A stretch of DNA of 64,000 bases from Iodobacter fluviatilis (GCF_900451195.1 NZ_UGHR01000001.1:1426001-1490000), one strand, 5' to 3'. Counted from the stretch's first letter, positions 53,106 to 63,094 are shown. Numbers and translations: made by a program. The notes: a model not told the origin generated them from the sequence alone.

Positions 53106-54183
53106 CGCGCTGGCCCATGATGGGCCGCATGATGATGAGGCCGCAGACTATACGCATATTAATCTGCTCACTCATATTCGCTACCTGAGTGCGGGTTCGG
53201 CATGGCCCGCTCCCTTGCCGGTATTGGGCGCAAGTAGTGAGGATAGGCGTGGTGCGTGGTATGGCGGCTCTGGCATTGAATGGCGTCAGCGCTGGACAGC
53301 AGAGATTGACACGCAGCTGATGGCCGCATACGACGAACACGAACAGGGCGTGGTGCTAGATCATGCGGTGATTCGTTACCAGACTGATGCGGTGCAGCTG
53401 GCCTTGGGCCGGCAGTCACCCGTGTTGGCCGAAGCCGGATTAAGCGCCTGGGCGCTGCCTGATTTATGGCTGTATACGGTATTGGGCGATGATCACTGGC
53501 ACGAAGATGGTTTAGCCCTGCGTTATACCACCGGCAAGCTGATGGCGCATGCGGGCGTGTTCAATGGTCACGGCTATCCGGGGGCAGAAAGTGCAATGTG
53601 GACGGCGGGTCTTGCCTGGCAGGATGGCCCGTGGTCTGTGGCCGGCCATGCCGCGTATTTATCTGATGTAAATCGCTCCTTTGCCACAGATGCGCATAGT
53701 GGGCATAGTCACGCTGGGCAGGCTGTGGGCTGCGGTAAGTTAACAGATTGTCTGGCGGGAAAATCCACCCTGCTCCGAGCAAAAGCGGGCTGGCAGGGCG
53801 AGCAATACTGGCTGCAATCGGCATGGAGCTGGCAGCAGCAGGATGGCCAGCTGGATAGCACGCTGGGCCGCATTAGCTACCAGGGAGAGCTGAACAGCCT
53901 AGCACTGGAGGGCGGGGTTAAGCTTACCGACAGCATTAAACTGGCGCTGCGTCATGAATGGATGGGCATTGCCCATGAATTAGCTGGCGTGAATGCTGCG
54001 CAAATTGCCAGCAAAAACGGCATTGCCAATAGCGATGAGCAGCCATACCAGACCGGGCTGCGCCTAGCATGGCAAGCGCACCCCGCGCATTTGCTGGCGC
54101 TGGAGCTGCACCAAACCCGGCGCAGTGGTGAGTCGAATCATCTGGCGATGTTGCAATGGCAGATGAATCTGCGGGTGTATTGA
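53053..54183 (+). CDS. Outer-membrane beta-barrel protein of the copper locus
   Basis: 376 residues. Signal peptide MKNLLMISASLILAAANSALA, then a His/Asp-rich start (HDGPHDDEAADYTH), many amphipathic strands with alternating Trp/Tyr, an internal His-rich loop (DAHSGHSHAGQAVGCGKLTDC), and a C-terminal strand ending in Tyr (MNLRVY), which fits a porin-like barrel. It starts within the 3' end of mbnH. A role in copper passage or binding is inferred from His content and neighbours. Confidence 0.7.
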   Translation: MKNLLMISASLILAAANSALAHDGPHDDEAADYTHINLLTHIRYLSAGSAWPAPLPVLGASSEDRRGAWYGGSGIEWRQRWTAEIDTQLMAAYDEHEQGVVLDHAVIRYQTDAVQLALGRQSPVLAEAGLSAWALPDLWLYTVLGDDHWHEDGLALRYTTGKLMAHAGVFNGHGYPGAESAMWTAGLAWQDGPWSVAGHAAYLSDVNRSFATDAHSGHSHAGQAVGCGKLTDCLAGKSTLLRAKAGWQGEQYWLQSAWSWQQQDGQLDSTLGRISYQGELNSLALEGGVKLTDSIKLALRHEWMGIAHELAGVNAAQIASKNGIANSDEQPYQTGLRLAWQAHPAHLLALELHQTRRSGESNHLAMLQWQMNLRVY

Positions 54184-54202
54184 TGGTTGATAGATATTCT
54201 TG

Positions 54203-54565
54203 TAGGGCGGGTGGGGCCTGTGTGTGCTAACTAATGGGTTCTTCGTAATAAACAAAGAAAAAAAGTTGACGATTATGCTCTCGGCACGGGGCTTAAATCT
54301 CCCCTTGAAACACGCCGGAGCGAGGAACAAGCGGGGCGGGGTTTCGGCCAGGGAGCGAGGCACGAGCCAATCCCGCCCGCCGCCGACTCGATTGTCCACA
54401 GCGAAGGGGCCTTCGTGTTTCGTGGGGTCGCCTTCTTTGCTTACTTTCTTGGCGAAGCAAGAAAGTGAGTCCCGGCGGGGATCCCGCACCTAAATAAACG
54501 TGCCGAAGGCACTAAAAAGGTCTTTTTGACTTTGCTTAGTGCATACGCGGGTTTCACCCGCCCTA
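54203..54565 (+). repeat. Dispersed repeat, copy C, with terminal inverted repeats
   Basis: Core blocks match copies A, B and D. The copy is bounded by TAGGGCGGGTG (54203-54213) and its perfect complement CACCCGCCCTA (54555-54565), giving a 363-bp unit. It separates the outer-membrane-barrel gene from the PCuAC gene. Confidence 0.88.
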
Positions 54566-54632
54566 AGCATGATGTAACGCTTGTTTATTACTCCGGCAGA
54601 TTCATGTTCTGCCTCTTTTAAGGGAAATAAAA

Positions 54633-55106
54633 ATGAAAAAAATCGCTTTACTACTGGCCGCTGTCTGCGTTTCTGCTACTGCTTTTGCTCATGAATACAA
54701 GGCAGGTGAGATTCGGGTGGTGCATCCGTATTCTGTGCCTACCTTGCCGGGTAAAGACATTGGCTCGGTGTATATCGGGCTGGAAAACAAAGGTTCTGCA
54801 GATGATCAGCTGATTGCGGCAAGCAGCGATCGGGCTGATCGGGTAGAGATTCACACCATGACGATGGAGGGTGATGTAATGAAAATGCGCCAGGTGCCGG
54901 AGCTAGAAGTGAAAGGCGGTGAAACGATCAAGATGAAGCCGGGCATGGGCTATCACCTGATGATTTTTGGCGTGAAACAGCCGCTAAAAGCAGGGGATAA
55001 ATTTCCGCTTAAATTGCAGTTCAAAAAATCAGGATCGGTAGAGGTTTCGGTGATGGTGCAGGAGCGTGATGCGGGCGTTAAGGCCGCAGAAGGGCACTTC
55101 CATTAA
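54633..55106 (+). CDS. Periplasmic copper chaperone, PCu(A)C family
   Basis: 157 residues with a Sec signal peptide (about 1-19). The Cu(I) site follows the H-x-M...M-x-M pattern: EIHTMTMEGDVMKMRQV (about 72-88). The C-terminal part is a cupredoxin-like beta domain with a terminal EGHFH that could add ligands. PCuAC proteins deliver copper to cytochrome oxidase or related sites. It probably works with the MbnP/MbnH system upstream. Confidence 0.92.
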   Translation: MKKIALLLAAVCVSATAFAHEYKAGEIRVVHPYSVPTLPGKDIGSVYIGLENKGSADDQLIAASSDRADRVEIHTMTMEGDVMKMRQVPELEVKGGETIKMKPGMGYHLMIFGVKQPLKAGDKFPLKLQFKKSGSVEVSVMVQERDAGVKAAEGHFH

Positions 55107-55732
55107 TTCTGAACAGCAGGGTTCGGTGGAGGTCATTGAGTAGTGTGCTTTTAAAGTCGCTGACTTATACAGGCGCACAGTGCCTCACAGAGGGGACCAT
55201 CAGACTGTGGTGATCTCTGTGAAGTGCTGTGCGTTTTAAGTTGGATAGGATTGCTCTGTAAACATGCTTTCTTTCTGCTTAAATATTTCTTATTAAGCAA
55301 GAATATTGTATGTGTATTTACTTAATTTTTTCTTATGGGCTTAGCAACTATTTGCCGTTCATCATTTTATTTATCAAATATTTTTATGTTTATGTCTTTA
55401 TCATAAGCATAAAAAGCCAATATCTGCGCTAGATCAAGCAATCTTCTGTCATTAAAAGCCAAGCTCTTGCCTGGCTCCTGGTATATTCCCCTGGGCGTAT
55501 TCCCTTACATTAAAAATAGCAGCGCTAAAAGTGAGTATTTACGCGGCATTGCGGGGATTTTGCACATTGCGAATCTATAAAATTTACGTCGCCTTAGTGT
55601 TGTTTTTAAGAATGAAGTTCCTTCGGTGTGAAAATTACCGGCTAAAAAGTGGTTATTTTTAGTAACGCATTCGACTGTTTGTAAGGTATTAATAGTAGCA
55701 ACATAACACTCACACTCATTAAGGATGCCCAG
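55107..55732. other. Long intergenic region before the POT transporter
   Basis: 626 bp. Holds a long imperfect hairpin (55174-55233) that follows the PCuAC gene, then AT-rich sequence with probable promoter of the transporter. A minus-strand frame of 82 codons (55505-55753) has no recognisable features and overlaps the transporter start. Confidence 0.5.
55174..55233. terminator. Long hairpin after the PCuAC gene
   Basis: CGCACAGTGCCTCACAGAG (55174-55192) and CTCTGTGAAGTGCTGTGCG (55215-55233) pair at 16 of 19 positions, followed by TTTTA. It may terminate the copper locus transcript or be a repeat of the same class as the stretch at 50749. Confidence 0.55.
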
Positions 55733-57112
55733 ATGGCAAATCAGTCTAGCCACCCTAAAGGCCTCTACCTTTTATTCGCCACTGAAATGTGGGAGCGCTT
55801 TTCTTACTATGGTAACCGTGCCTTACTCGCACTGTTTATGATTTCAGCCTTGTCGTTTGATAAGCACTTTACCTCGGCGCTGTATGGCCAATATACGGGC
55901 CTGGTTTATTTGGCACCCTTGGTGGGTGGCTATGTAGCTGATCGGTTCTGGGGTAATCGCCGCTCTATTGTGGTGGGCGGTTTGCTGATGGCGCTGGGGC
56001 AGTTTCTCTTGTTCTTTGCGGGTACTTGGTTTCAAGAAGCTAAAATTGCAATCCCGCTGTTTTACAGTGGCTTAGGCTTTATTATTGCGGGAAATGGCTT
56101 TTTTAAACCCAATATCTCGACCATGGTTGGCCAGCTGTATGAGCCCAACGACAGTCGCAAAGACACCGCCTACACCATTTTTTATATGGGGATTAACTTA
56201 GGCTCGTTTATGGCTCCGCTGATTTGCGGCGCTTTGGGTGACACAGGTAATCCGGCTGATTTCCGTTGGGGCTTCTTAACGGCCGGCTTAGGTATGCTGA
56301 TTTCTCTGGCTATCTTTATCACTTTCCGTGATAAATATCTGGTTGATCCGGCAGGTAAATTAATTGGTCAGGCACCTGGTAAAATCAGTGCAGAAGAGCG
56401 TGCGAAACGCGATACCCCACTCACGCAGGTGGATATCGAGCGCATTATCGTGATTGGCGTATTGTCATTCTTCGTGATTTTCTTCTGGTCTGCATTTGAG
56501 CAAGCAGGTGTTTCGCTGACATTCTTTGCTGCCGAATCGCTGGATCGTGAAGTATTGGGTTTCGTCGTTCCCACATCATGGTTCCAATCTTTAAACCCAG
56601 TGTTTGTGCTGATTTTTGCGCCAGTGTTGGCTTCACTTTGGACATTCTTGTCGAAAAGAGGCGCAGAGCCTAGCTCGCCGACCAAAATGGCTTGGGGTCT
56701 GTTATTCCTTGGCTTTGGTTATATCGTGATTGCGATGGCGGTAAAGCATATCGAGCCGGGCGTAAAAGTATCGATCATGTGGTTGGTCACCATGTACTGG
56801 TTGCACACCATGGGCGAGTTATGCCTTTCCCCGATTGGCTTGTCTTTGGTGAATAAGTTAGCGCCTGCACGCTTTGCATCGCTCTTGATGGCTGTTTGGT
56901 TTACAGCCAGTGCGGCTGCAAACTGGTTTGCCGGTATTTTGGCGGGTTTTTATCCAGAAGCAGGTCAAGCTGTGCCAAGTTTTATGGGCTACCAAATCAA
57001 TGGCATCTATGAATTCTTTATGTTGTTTGTAGGGATGGCGATGGCCGCTGCTGCACTCTTGCTCTTATCGACCAAGAAACTGCAAAAAATGATGCACCCG
57101 GAAGTGGCTTAA
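55733..57112 (+). CDS. POT/PTR-family proton-dependent oligopeptide transporter
   Basis: 459 residues with about 12-14 TM helices. The POT signature FATEMWERFSYYGNRALLALF contains the ExxER proton-coupling motif, and GYVADRFWGNRRSIVVGG and FKPNISTMVGQLY match the family. It takes up di- and tripeptides, as E. coli DtpA/DtpB. Monocistronic, followed by a strong terminator. Confidence 0.94.
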   Translation: MANQSSHPKGLYLLFATEMWERFSYYGNRALLALFMISALSFDKHFTSALYGQYTGLVYLAPLVGGYVADRFWGNRRSIVVGGLLMALGQFLLFFAGTWFQEAKIAIPLFYSGLGFIIAGNGFFKPNISTMVGQLYEPNDSRKDTAYTIFYMGINLGSFMAPLICGALGDTGNPADFRWGFLTAGLGMLISLAIFITFRDKYLVDPAGKLIGQAPGKISAEERAKRDTPLTQVDIERIIVIGVLSFFVIFFWSAFEQAGVSLTFFAAESLDREVLGFVVPTSWFQSLNPVFVLIFAPVLASLWTFLSKRGAEPSSPTKMAWGLLFLGFGYIVIAMAVKHIEPGVKVSIMWLVTMYWLHTMGELCLSPIGLSLVNKLAPARFASLLMAVWFTASAAANWFAGILAGFYPEAGQAVPSFMGYQINGIYEFFMLFVGMAMAAAALLLLSTKKLQKMMHPEVA

Positions 57113-57141
57113 GTATCGTCTGTCATTGATACCTGAGTGAT

Positions 57142-57174
57142 GGCCCGTTTCAATGAAACGGGCCATTTTTATTT
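57142..57174 (+). terminator. Intrinsic terminator after the POT gene
   Basis: GGCCCGTTTC and GAAACGGGCC form a perfect 10-bp stem with a 3-base loop (57142-57164), then ATTTTTATTTATT. It is 29 bp past the stop codon. Confidence 0.9.
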
Positions 57175-57318
57175 ATTCCGCGAAGCGCCCTAAGCGCGGC
57201 TGCTGAAGTGGTTTCAGAGTGCGTTTTCCTGTTTATTAGCAAAAAATATGCGATAGAAGCCAGTATTAGCAAACTTCCGGCTCGCTCAGATCGGTACTCC
57301 GGCGTAAAATGCCATCCC

Positions 57319-58131
57319 ATGCAAAATCCATCTCTTCCTTCTCATCCAATTGGTGTGTTCGATTCTGGCGTAGGCGGTTTAACCGTAGTGCGTGCTTTGA
57401 TGGACAGACTGCCGTTTGAAAATATCATTTATTTTGGCGATACCGCCCGTGTGCCTTACGGGGTGAAATCGGTGGATACCATCGCTCATTTCACGCAGGA
57501 AATCGCACAGTTTCTGCAAAACCAGCAGGTAAAAATGCTGATTATTGCCTGTAATACCATGGCGGCAGTGGCGGCTGATCTGGTGCGGGCCAGCGCCAAT
57601 GTGCCAGTGCTAGACGTGATTGAAGCGGGTGCCAAAAATGCGGTGGATGTGAGCTGGACTGGCGGCATTGGTGTGATCGGTACGCCAGCCACCATTAACT
57701 CCAACGCCTATGCCCGAGCGATTCATCAGCTCAACCCTGGCTACCGCGTGTATTCACAAGCTTGCCCGTTGTTTGTGCCGCTGGTAGAAGAGGGGTGGCT
57801 GGATCATCCGGTAACCAAACTCACGGCGCAGGAATATTTAAAGCCCGTTTTCGTGGAAAAAATCGACACGCTGGTTCTGGGCTGTACCCACTACCCGCTG
57901 ATTAAACCGCTGCTTTTAGATGTAGTGGGCGGGCGGATGAAGCTGGTGGATTCAGCTTTATCCATTGCCGATCAGGCTGCCGATTTGCTGCAATCTTCCG
58001 GCATGGCTAATCCATCTCATCAGGCCCCGGATTATCGCTTTTACGTGACCGATGTGCCGGTGAAATTCCAGAGTATCGGCGAGCGCTTTCTGGGGCGCAG
58101 CCTGAATAAGATTGAGCGGGTGAATCTTTAG
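57319..58131 (+). CDS. murI: Glutamate racemase
   Basis: 270 residues from the ATG at 57319 (MQNPSLPSHPIGVFDSGVGG). Catalytic Cys are in IIACNTMAAV (about 79) and GCTHYPL (about 190); the substrate motifs FDSGVGGLTVV and YFGDTARVPYG are present. It makes D-glutamate for peptidoglycan. Start choice is by homology, since no strong Shine-Dalgarno is visible. Confidence 0.95.
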   Translation: MQNPSLPSHPIGVFDSGVGGLTVVRALMDRLPFENIIYFGDTARVPYGVKSVDTIAHFTQEIAQFLQNQQVKMLIIACNTMAAVAADLVRASANVPVLDVIEAGAKNAVDVSWTGGIGVIGTPATINSNAYARAIHQLNPGYRVYSQACPLFVPLVEEGWLDHPVTKLTAQEYLKPVFVEKIDTLVLGCTHYPLIKPLLLDVVGGRMKLVDSALSIADQAADLLQSSGMANPSHQAPDYRFYVTDVPVKFQSIGERFLGRSLNKIERVNL

Positions 58132-58153
58132 TTCTAATCGCATTTAAAGGATC

Positions 58154-58225
58154 GTCATTCCCGAGTGGTTTTATCGGGAATCCAGAGGCTTTGCTGGACC
58201 CCCGATAAAACAACTCGGGGGCGAC
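58154..58225. repeat. 72-bp imperfect palindrome between convergent genes
   Basis: Two 32-bp arms (58154-58185 and 58194-58225) match at about 26 of 32 positions; inner cores are GTTTTATCGGG and CCCGATAAAAC. The ATTCCC..GGGAAT pattern resembles neisserial dRS3-type repeats but with a longer spacer. It may also terminate both genes. Confidence 0.7.
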
Positions 58226-58266
58226 GATTTTGACGGTGTTGATGCAGCAAGCTTACTGACATCTCC

Positions 58267-59394
58267 CTATAAACACACTTGTGTATCCAGTTTGCCCGCT
58301 TGCAAGCGGTGCAGGGTGGTGGCGATATGGGCGGCTCTTTCTTGGTTTTTCCACGGCGATTGGGCCAGTGCTTCCTGCATATCGGCATAGCCTGCCGCAC
58401 GGCGCCGGGCTATGGATGGGCGGGAGAATTCAGCATCGCTGCAAGAGCCTTCTTCTGCGCTGGGGGTGTAAGTAATGTGCACAATATCAATATGGCGTTG
58501 TGGCACATCCATTGCGCTTTCCTTGCCTACGGCTTTAGTGTCTGGCGAGGCTTGGGCCAGTGCGCGGCGCAGATTATGCGTGGTGCAGGCGGCTTCTACC
58601 TGAGTATTACGGCTGGCATACTGGATTTCTTTTTGCCGCCATGCCACGGCATCCATGCTGGTAGGAAGCGGGCCTTCGGCGCTCCATAAATCCACCATAA
58701 ACACCAGCAAATCATCTTCGCCTTTGTCATCCAGAATGGCATTTAAAGGTGTGTTGCTGACGCAGCCCCCATCCCAATAATACTCATCACCAATTTTTGT
58801 GGCTGCAAAGCCAGGGGGTAGCGAGCCGCTGGCAAGCACATGCTCGGCTTCAATTTTTTGTGTGGCAGAATCAAAAAATACCAGCTCACCTGTATCCACT
58901 TTGGTGGCTCCCAGTGTCAGTCTGGCTGTTTTGCCTGCATTTAAATTTTCAAATGACGCTAAATCACGCAGCGTGCTGAGCATTGGGGTAGTGTCGCAAA
59001 AGCTGGCCTGATCGGTGGGCAGTGATGGCAATAAGAGCGGGCTGGGCATACGTGGCAGCCAGAAATTGGGCTGGCCTAGTAACATGGCTTCAGCAACGTT
59101 GAATTGATTAAATGCCCACAGGCTTTTGCCTGATAAAAAGCTGCCCCAGCCATCCGGGCGGGAAATCGATTCCCATAGTGTTTCCAGTTTTTCAAGACGC
59201 AGATCCGGCGGGTTGCTGGCAATAACAGCCGCATTAATTGCGCCGATAGAAATACCTGTTACCCAATCAGGCTCAAAGCCCGCTTCTTGCATCGCAGCAT
59301 AAGCACCAATGTGATAAGCGCCTAAGGCACCTCCACCTTGCAGTACCAGAACCACTTTTGGGGATTTTGTCGATTTTTTGCTTGCCGCAGCCAT
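58267..59394 (-). CDS. Patatin-like phospholipase
   Basis: 375 residues from the ATG at 59394 (GGAG 8 bp upstream). Oxyanion GGGALGAY, nucleophile elbow GISIG with the catalytic Ser (about 53), and the catalytic Asp in the DGG motif (YWDGGCVSNTPL). The C-terminal third resembles DUF3734, often attached to bacterial patatins. No signal peptide, so it is probably cytosolic or membrane-associated and acts on lipids. Confidence 0.9.
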   Translation of the reverse strand: MAAASKKSTKSPKVVLVLQGGGALGAYHIGAYAAMQEAGFEPDWVTGISIGAINAAVIASNPPDLRLEKLETLWESISRPDGWGSFLSGKSLWAFNQFNVAEAMLLGQPNFWLPRMPSPLLLPSLPTDQASFCDTTPMLSTLRDLASFENLNAGKTARLTLGATKVDTGELVFFDSATQKIEAEHVLASGSLPPGFAATKIGDEYYWDGGCVSNTPLNAILDDKGEDDLLVFMVDLWSAEGPLPTSMDAVAWRQKEIQYASRNTQVEAACTTHNLRRALAQASPDTKAVGKESAMDVPQRHIDIVHITYTPSAEEGSCSDAEFSRPSIARRRAAGYADMQEALAQSPWKNQERAAHIATTLHRLQAGKLDTQVCL

Positions 59395-59585
59395 CTCAGT
59401 CACTCCATACCATGTTACGAATGGCTCCTTAAAATTTTTTAAGGAGGAATGCATCTTCGCTGGGTACTTACAAAATGCATGAAAAATTTGGCGAAGTGCT
59501 TTCAATAAGATAGATGATGGTCTATGGATTTTCTATTTAGTTTCTTATTTTTTTCTTTCTTACAAATTATTTTTTTAGAAAGAAT

Positions 59586-59939
59586 TTACGGTTGGGCTGG
59601 CTTGCTATCCATTTCTTGCTGCAGTTTTTCCAGCGAATCTAGGATATGAAGGAATTTTTCACCCAGAGGGGTAAGGGCATATTCAACGCGCGGCGGCAGC
59701 TCTGGGTAGATGGTTTTTTCTAAAATGCCAAATTCCATATTTTTGCGTAAGCACTCGTTCAGCACTTTAGTGCTCAGCCCTTCTACGCAGCGCACCATCT
59801 CGCCAGGGCGCTTGATGCCGTTCGCCAGAAGGCTGAATACAGTCAGCGACCATTTGCAGCCGCAGATGGTTTCCACCATGCGTGCACTGCGCTCTGGTGC
59901 TGCTTTTTTAGAAAATTTTTTGCTTTGTTCGATCATCAA
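59586..59939 (-). CDS. HxlR-family transcriptional regulator
   Basis: 117 residues, a MarR-like winged helix: ICGCKWSLTVFSLLANGIKRPGEM, then LSTKVLNECLRKNMEFGILE and PPRVEYALTPLGEKF, the HxlR signature. Diverges from an SDR gene 105 bp away and probably represses it. The Cys in ICGC might sense oxidants or electrophiles. Confidence 0.92.
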   Translation of the reverse strand: MMIEQSKKFSKKAAPERSARMVETICGCKWSLTVFSLLANGIKRPGEMVRCVEGLSTKVLNECLRKNMEFGILEKTIYPELPPRVEYALTPLGEKFLHILDSLEKLQQEMDSKPAQP

Positions 59940-59942
59940 GAT

Positions 59943-59975
59943 GTACCAATTTGTGCCTGCCCCACCATTTTGTAC
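59943..59975. promoter_or_regulatory. Candidate HxlR operator in the divergent promoter
   Basis: GTACCAATTTGTG (59943-59955) and CACCATTTTGTAC (59963-59975) are complementary at 10 of 13 positions. The site lies just upstream of the regulator start and before the SDR gene, where an HxlR operator would be. Confidence 0.5.
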
Positions 59976-60044
59976 CTGGTTTTCTTGGGGTTAGGGGGGA
60001 AATAAACTCTGTTTCACATCTTACTGTTTAACGGAGACACAGCA

Positions 60045-60812
60045 ATGAAAAACTTAAATCAAACCATTGCCCTTATTGTGGGCGGCTCAAGCGGTATGGG
60101 GCTGAGCACGGCAAAGCGCTTATCAGAGCAAGGTATTAAAACTGTGATTGTGGGCCGCTCCGCCGCCAAATTAGCGCAAGCTCAACAGCAATTAGCTGGC
60201 TTTGGTGAAATTGAAACCCTGCAGGCTGATTTATCCAATGCAGGGGATATTGAGCGCTTAATTCACTTTGCCAAAAATCATGAGCAGCATATTAAATATT
60301 TGGTGAATGCAGCAGGCTCATTTAACCCTAAATCATTTCTGGAGCATGGCGCGCAGGATTACGATCAGTATTTAAATTTAAATCGTGCTACTTTTTTTAT
60401 TACCCAGGCCGTGGCTAAAAATATGGTGGCGAACGGGGGCGGATCAATTGTCAATATTGGCTCAATGTGGGCTAAGCAGGCGATTAAAGCCACGCCTTCA
60501 TCGGCTTATTCAATGGCTAAAGCGGGTTTGCATTCATTCACCCAGCATTTGGCCATGGAATTAGCAGCGCACCATATCCGCGTGAATGCGGTTTCGCCTG
60601 CTGTAGTTAAAACACCAATTTATCAGTCGTTTATCGAGGCGGAGCAAATCGATGCCGTAATGGCTTCATTTAATGCTTTCCATCCAATAGGCAGGATTGC
60701 AGAGCCAGATGATGTGGCAAAGGTGATTGCGTTTTTACTGAGTGATCAGGCTGGCTGGGTAACGGGGGCGGTTTGGGATGTGGATGGTGGGGTGATGGCA
60801 GGTCGTAATTAG
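60045..60812 (+). CDS. Short-chain dehydrogenase/reductase
   Basis: 255 residues. Rossmann motif [21 protein letters not shown], catalytic Ser (about 143), Tyr-x3-Lys in [12 protein letters not shown] and the C-terminal [16 protein letters not shown](P)-dependent; substrate unknown. Divergent from HxlR, a common pair that responds to reactive carbonyls or quinones. Confidence 0.93.
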   Translation: MKNLNQTIALIVGGSSGMGLSTAKRLSEQGIKTVIVGRSAAKLAQAQQQLAGFGEIETLQADLSNAGDIERLIHFAKNHEQHIKYLVNAAGSFNPKSFLEHGAQDYDQYLNLNRATFFITQAVAKNMVANGGGSIVNIGSMWAKQAIKATPSSAYSMAKAGLHSFTQHLAMELAAHHIRVNAVSPAVVKTPIYQSFIEAEQIDAVMASFNAFHPIGRIAEPDDVAKVIAFLLSDQAGWVTGAVWDVDGGVMAGRN

Positions 60813-60870
60813 TTAAGTCTGATTGCCTGTAAGGCTTGGCCGATATTGGCCAAGCCCTGTAAAGCGGCTT

Positions 60871-61194
60871 TTATTTGCCATAACCCAAGGTTTCTATTTG
60901 CACAATTTTATTATTGATGGCATTGATTCTGACCATCAGGCGGTTGGGGCCAAAGTTGTAAGTCCAGATCTGATGCTCGGCAGCCCTCCTGTCTGGATCA
61001 ACCATGGTTTTGCCATGCCGGTTGGTATAGGTGGCAGGCACGCTGTATTCTCTTTTGTCGCTGGGTGGCCCGCATTTTTCTTCAGCCATAAATAATGGAT
61101 CGCCGGTGCTGACAAGGCTTTGCTCACAACGCATCGAATCTGCATAGGCCATGATGCTGGAGCAAAAAAAGGCAATAAAGCAGAATGTTTTCAT
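60871..61194 (-). CDS. DUF2845-family secreted protein
   Basis: 107 residues with a signal peptide (MKTFCFIAFFCSSIMAYA). Pattern MRCEQSLVSTGDPLFMAEEKCG and YNFGPNRLMVRINAINNKIVQIETLGYG matches DUF2845; two Cys likely form a disulphide. Function unknown. Confidence 0.88.
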   Translation of the reverse strand: MKTFCFIAFFCSSIMAYADSMRCEQSLVSTGDPLFMAEEKCGPPSDKREYSVPATYTNRHGKTMVDPDRRAAEHQIWTYNFGPNRLMVRINAINNKIVQIETLGYGK

Positions 61195-61309
61195 GGTGAT
61201 GCCTTGAGAGTGGGGGCGTTTAAGTGATAAGCATGAAGTAAAAGCAGGCAGATCATGCCTTTGGCTAGGTCTCTACACAATGGCAATATTTATATTTAAT
61301 AACAGTTGT

Positions 61310-63094
61310 TTACATGTTTTCTGCAATCACTTTTAAAAAATCATCGCCATATTTTTCTAGCTTTCTATCGCCAATGCCCGAAACGCGGGACATTTCGTAA
61401 TGATCCCCCGGGCGCAACCTCACCATTTCTTTGAGCGTGGCGTCACCAAAAATAATATAGGCCGGTACGTTTTGCTCGTCTGCCAATTCTTTGCGGCGGC
61501 GGCGCAGCGCTTGCCAGAGGGCCTGATCGGAGCTGGTGACAAAGTCGCTGTCTTTTTCACCCTTGTAATTAAACTTCTCGGTGCGCTCGCGTAAAAATAG
61601 CGATGTTTCACCCTTGAGTAGCGGCCTTGCCGCATCGGTCAGCTCCAGCCCGCCATGGCCGGATTCATTCAGGCGGACTGCACCACGGGCCAGAAGCTGC
61701 CGGAATACCGCACGCCAGCCGGATTCGTCCACCTCTTTGCCGATGCCAAAGGTGGTGATGCGATCATGAAAATGCTCTTTGACCTTGGGGGTGGCCTTGC
61801 CCTGTAAAATATCCACCAGATGGCCTACACCAAAGCGATTGCCGGTTCTAAAGATACACGATAGCGCTTTTCTGGCGGCTTCCGTCATTTCCACCAATTT
61901 GGGTGGGTTGAGGCAATTATCGCAATTGCCGCAGGGCTGGCTTTCTTCGCCAAAATAGCCCAGCAGCGTCTGGCGGCGGCAGGCGGTGGCTTCGACTAAA
62001 CCCAGCATGGCGTCGAGCTTGCGCCGCTCCACCAGCTTTTGCATATCGGGTGAGCCGGAGTTATCAATCATGCTATTGAGCAAAATTAAATCTTGCAGGC
62101 CGTAAGCCAGCCAAGTGTTTGCAGGCAAGCCATCGCGGCCCGCACGGCCGGTTTCCTGATAATAATTTTCTATGCTTTTGGGTAAATCGAGGTGGGCCAC
62201 AAAGCGCACATCGGGTTTGTCGATGCCCATGCCAAAGGCAATCGTCGCCACCATCACCACGCCTTCCTGGCGAATAAATTGCTGCTGATTCTTAGTGCGC
62301 ACACTGACATCTAGCCCGGCGTGATAGGGCAGGGCGTTGATTTCTTTGCTGCGTAGCCAAGCTGCTGTGTCTTCTACTTTTTTGCGGCTGAGGCAATACA
62401 CAATGCCCGAATCGCCTTCGTGTTCGCGGCGGATAAAGGTGAGCAGCTGATCGCGGGCGTTTTTTTTCTCGACCATGGCATAGCGCAAATTGGGCCGATC
62501 AAAGCTGGAGACAAATTTTTGTGCGTCCTCAAGCCGCAGCCGCTCTATCATTTCGTTGCGCGTGGCATGATCCGCCGTGGCGGTAAGGGCAATACGCGGA
62601 ATACCTGGGAATTCATCAGCAAGGAGAGACAGCGCCAGATATTCCGGCCTAAAATCATGACCCCATTGCGAGACGCAATGCGCCTCATCGATCGCAAACA
62701 GGCCAATATGTGCGCGTTTGAGCAGCGCCATAAAGCGCGGCGTCACCAGCCGCTCTGGTGCCACATACAGCATCTTGAGCTGACCATTGATAAACGCATT
62801 TTCTACATCGCGTGCCTCATCCTGATTTAAGCTTGAATTCAAATAAGCCGCGGCAACCCCCAGCTCTTTTAAGGCATCTACCTGATCTTGCATTAGCGCA
62901 ATCAATGGCGAAACCACTACGCCGCAGCCATCCCGCAGCAGGGCGGGGATCTGATAACAAAGCGATTTCCCCCCGCCAGTCGGCATTAAAACCAGCGCAT
63001 CCCCACCCCCTGCCACATGGCTGACAATGGTTTCCTGCTCACCGCGAAAACTACGGTAACCAAAGACGTGTTCGAGGACTGAATGGGGGGACAT
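61310..63094 (-). CDS. recQ: ATP-dependent DNA helicase RecQ
   Basis: 594 residues from the ATG at 63094; the longer frame is not homologous. Walker A MPTGGGKSLCYQ, DEAH box IDEAHCVSQWGHDFRP, motif VI QETGRAGRDG, the RecQ zinc site (C-x16-C-x2-C-x2-C, CRRQT...QPCGNCDNC) and a C-terminal HRDC domain (about 510-590). Unwinds DNA in RecF-type recombination and fork repair. Confidence 0.96.
   Translation of the reverse strand: MSPHSVLEHVFGYRSFRGEQETIVSHVAGGGDALVLMPTGGGKSLCYQIPALLRDGCGVVVSPLIALMQDQVDALKELGVAAAYLNSSLNQDEARDVENAFINGQLKMLYVAPERLVTPRFMALLKRAHIGLFAIDEAHCVSQWGHDFRPEYLALSLLADEFPGIPRIALTATADHATRNEMIERLRLEDAQKFVSSFDRPNLRYAMVEKKNARDQLLTFIRREHEGDSGIVYCLSRKKVEDTAAWLRSKEINALPYHAGLDVSVRTKNQQQFIRQEGVVMVATIAFGMGIDKPDVRFVAHLDLPKSIENYYQETGRAGRDGLPANTWLAYGLQDLILLNSMIDNSGSPDMQKLVERRKLDAMLGLVEATACRRQTLLGYFGEESQPCGNCDNCLNPPKLVEMTEAARKALSCIFRTGNRFGVGHLVDILQGKATPKVKEHFHDRITTFGIGKEVDESGWRAVFRQLLARGAVRLNESGHGGLELTDAARPLLKGETSLFLRERTEKFNYKGEKDSDFVTSSDQALWQALRRRRKELADEQNVPAYIIFGDATLKEMVRLRPGDHYEMSRVSGIGDRKLEKYGDDFLKVIAENM

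Noticed and set aside
55505..55753. 82-codon minus-strand frame upstream of the POT gene
   Set aside because: It overlaps the transporter start, has no family features and no supporting context.
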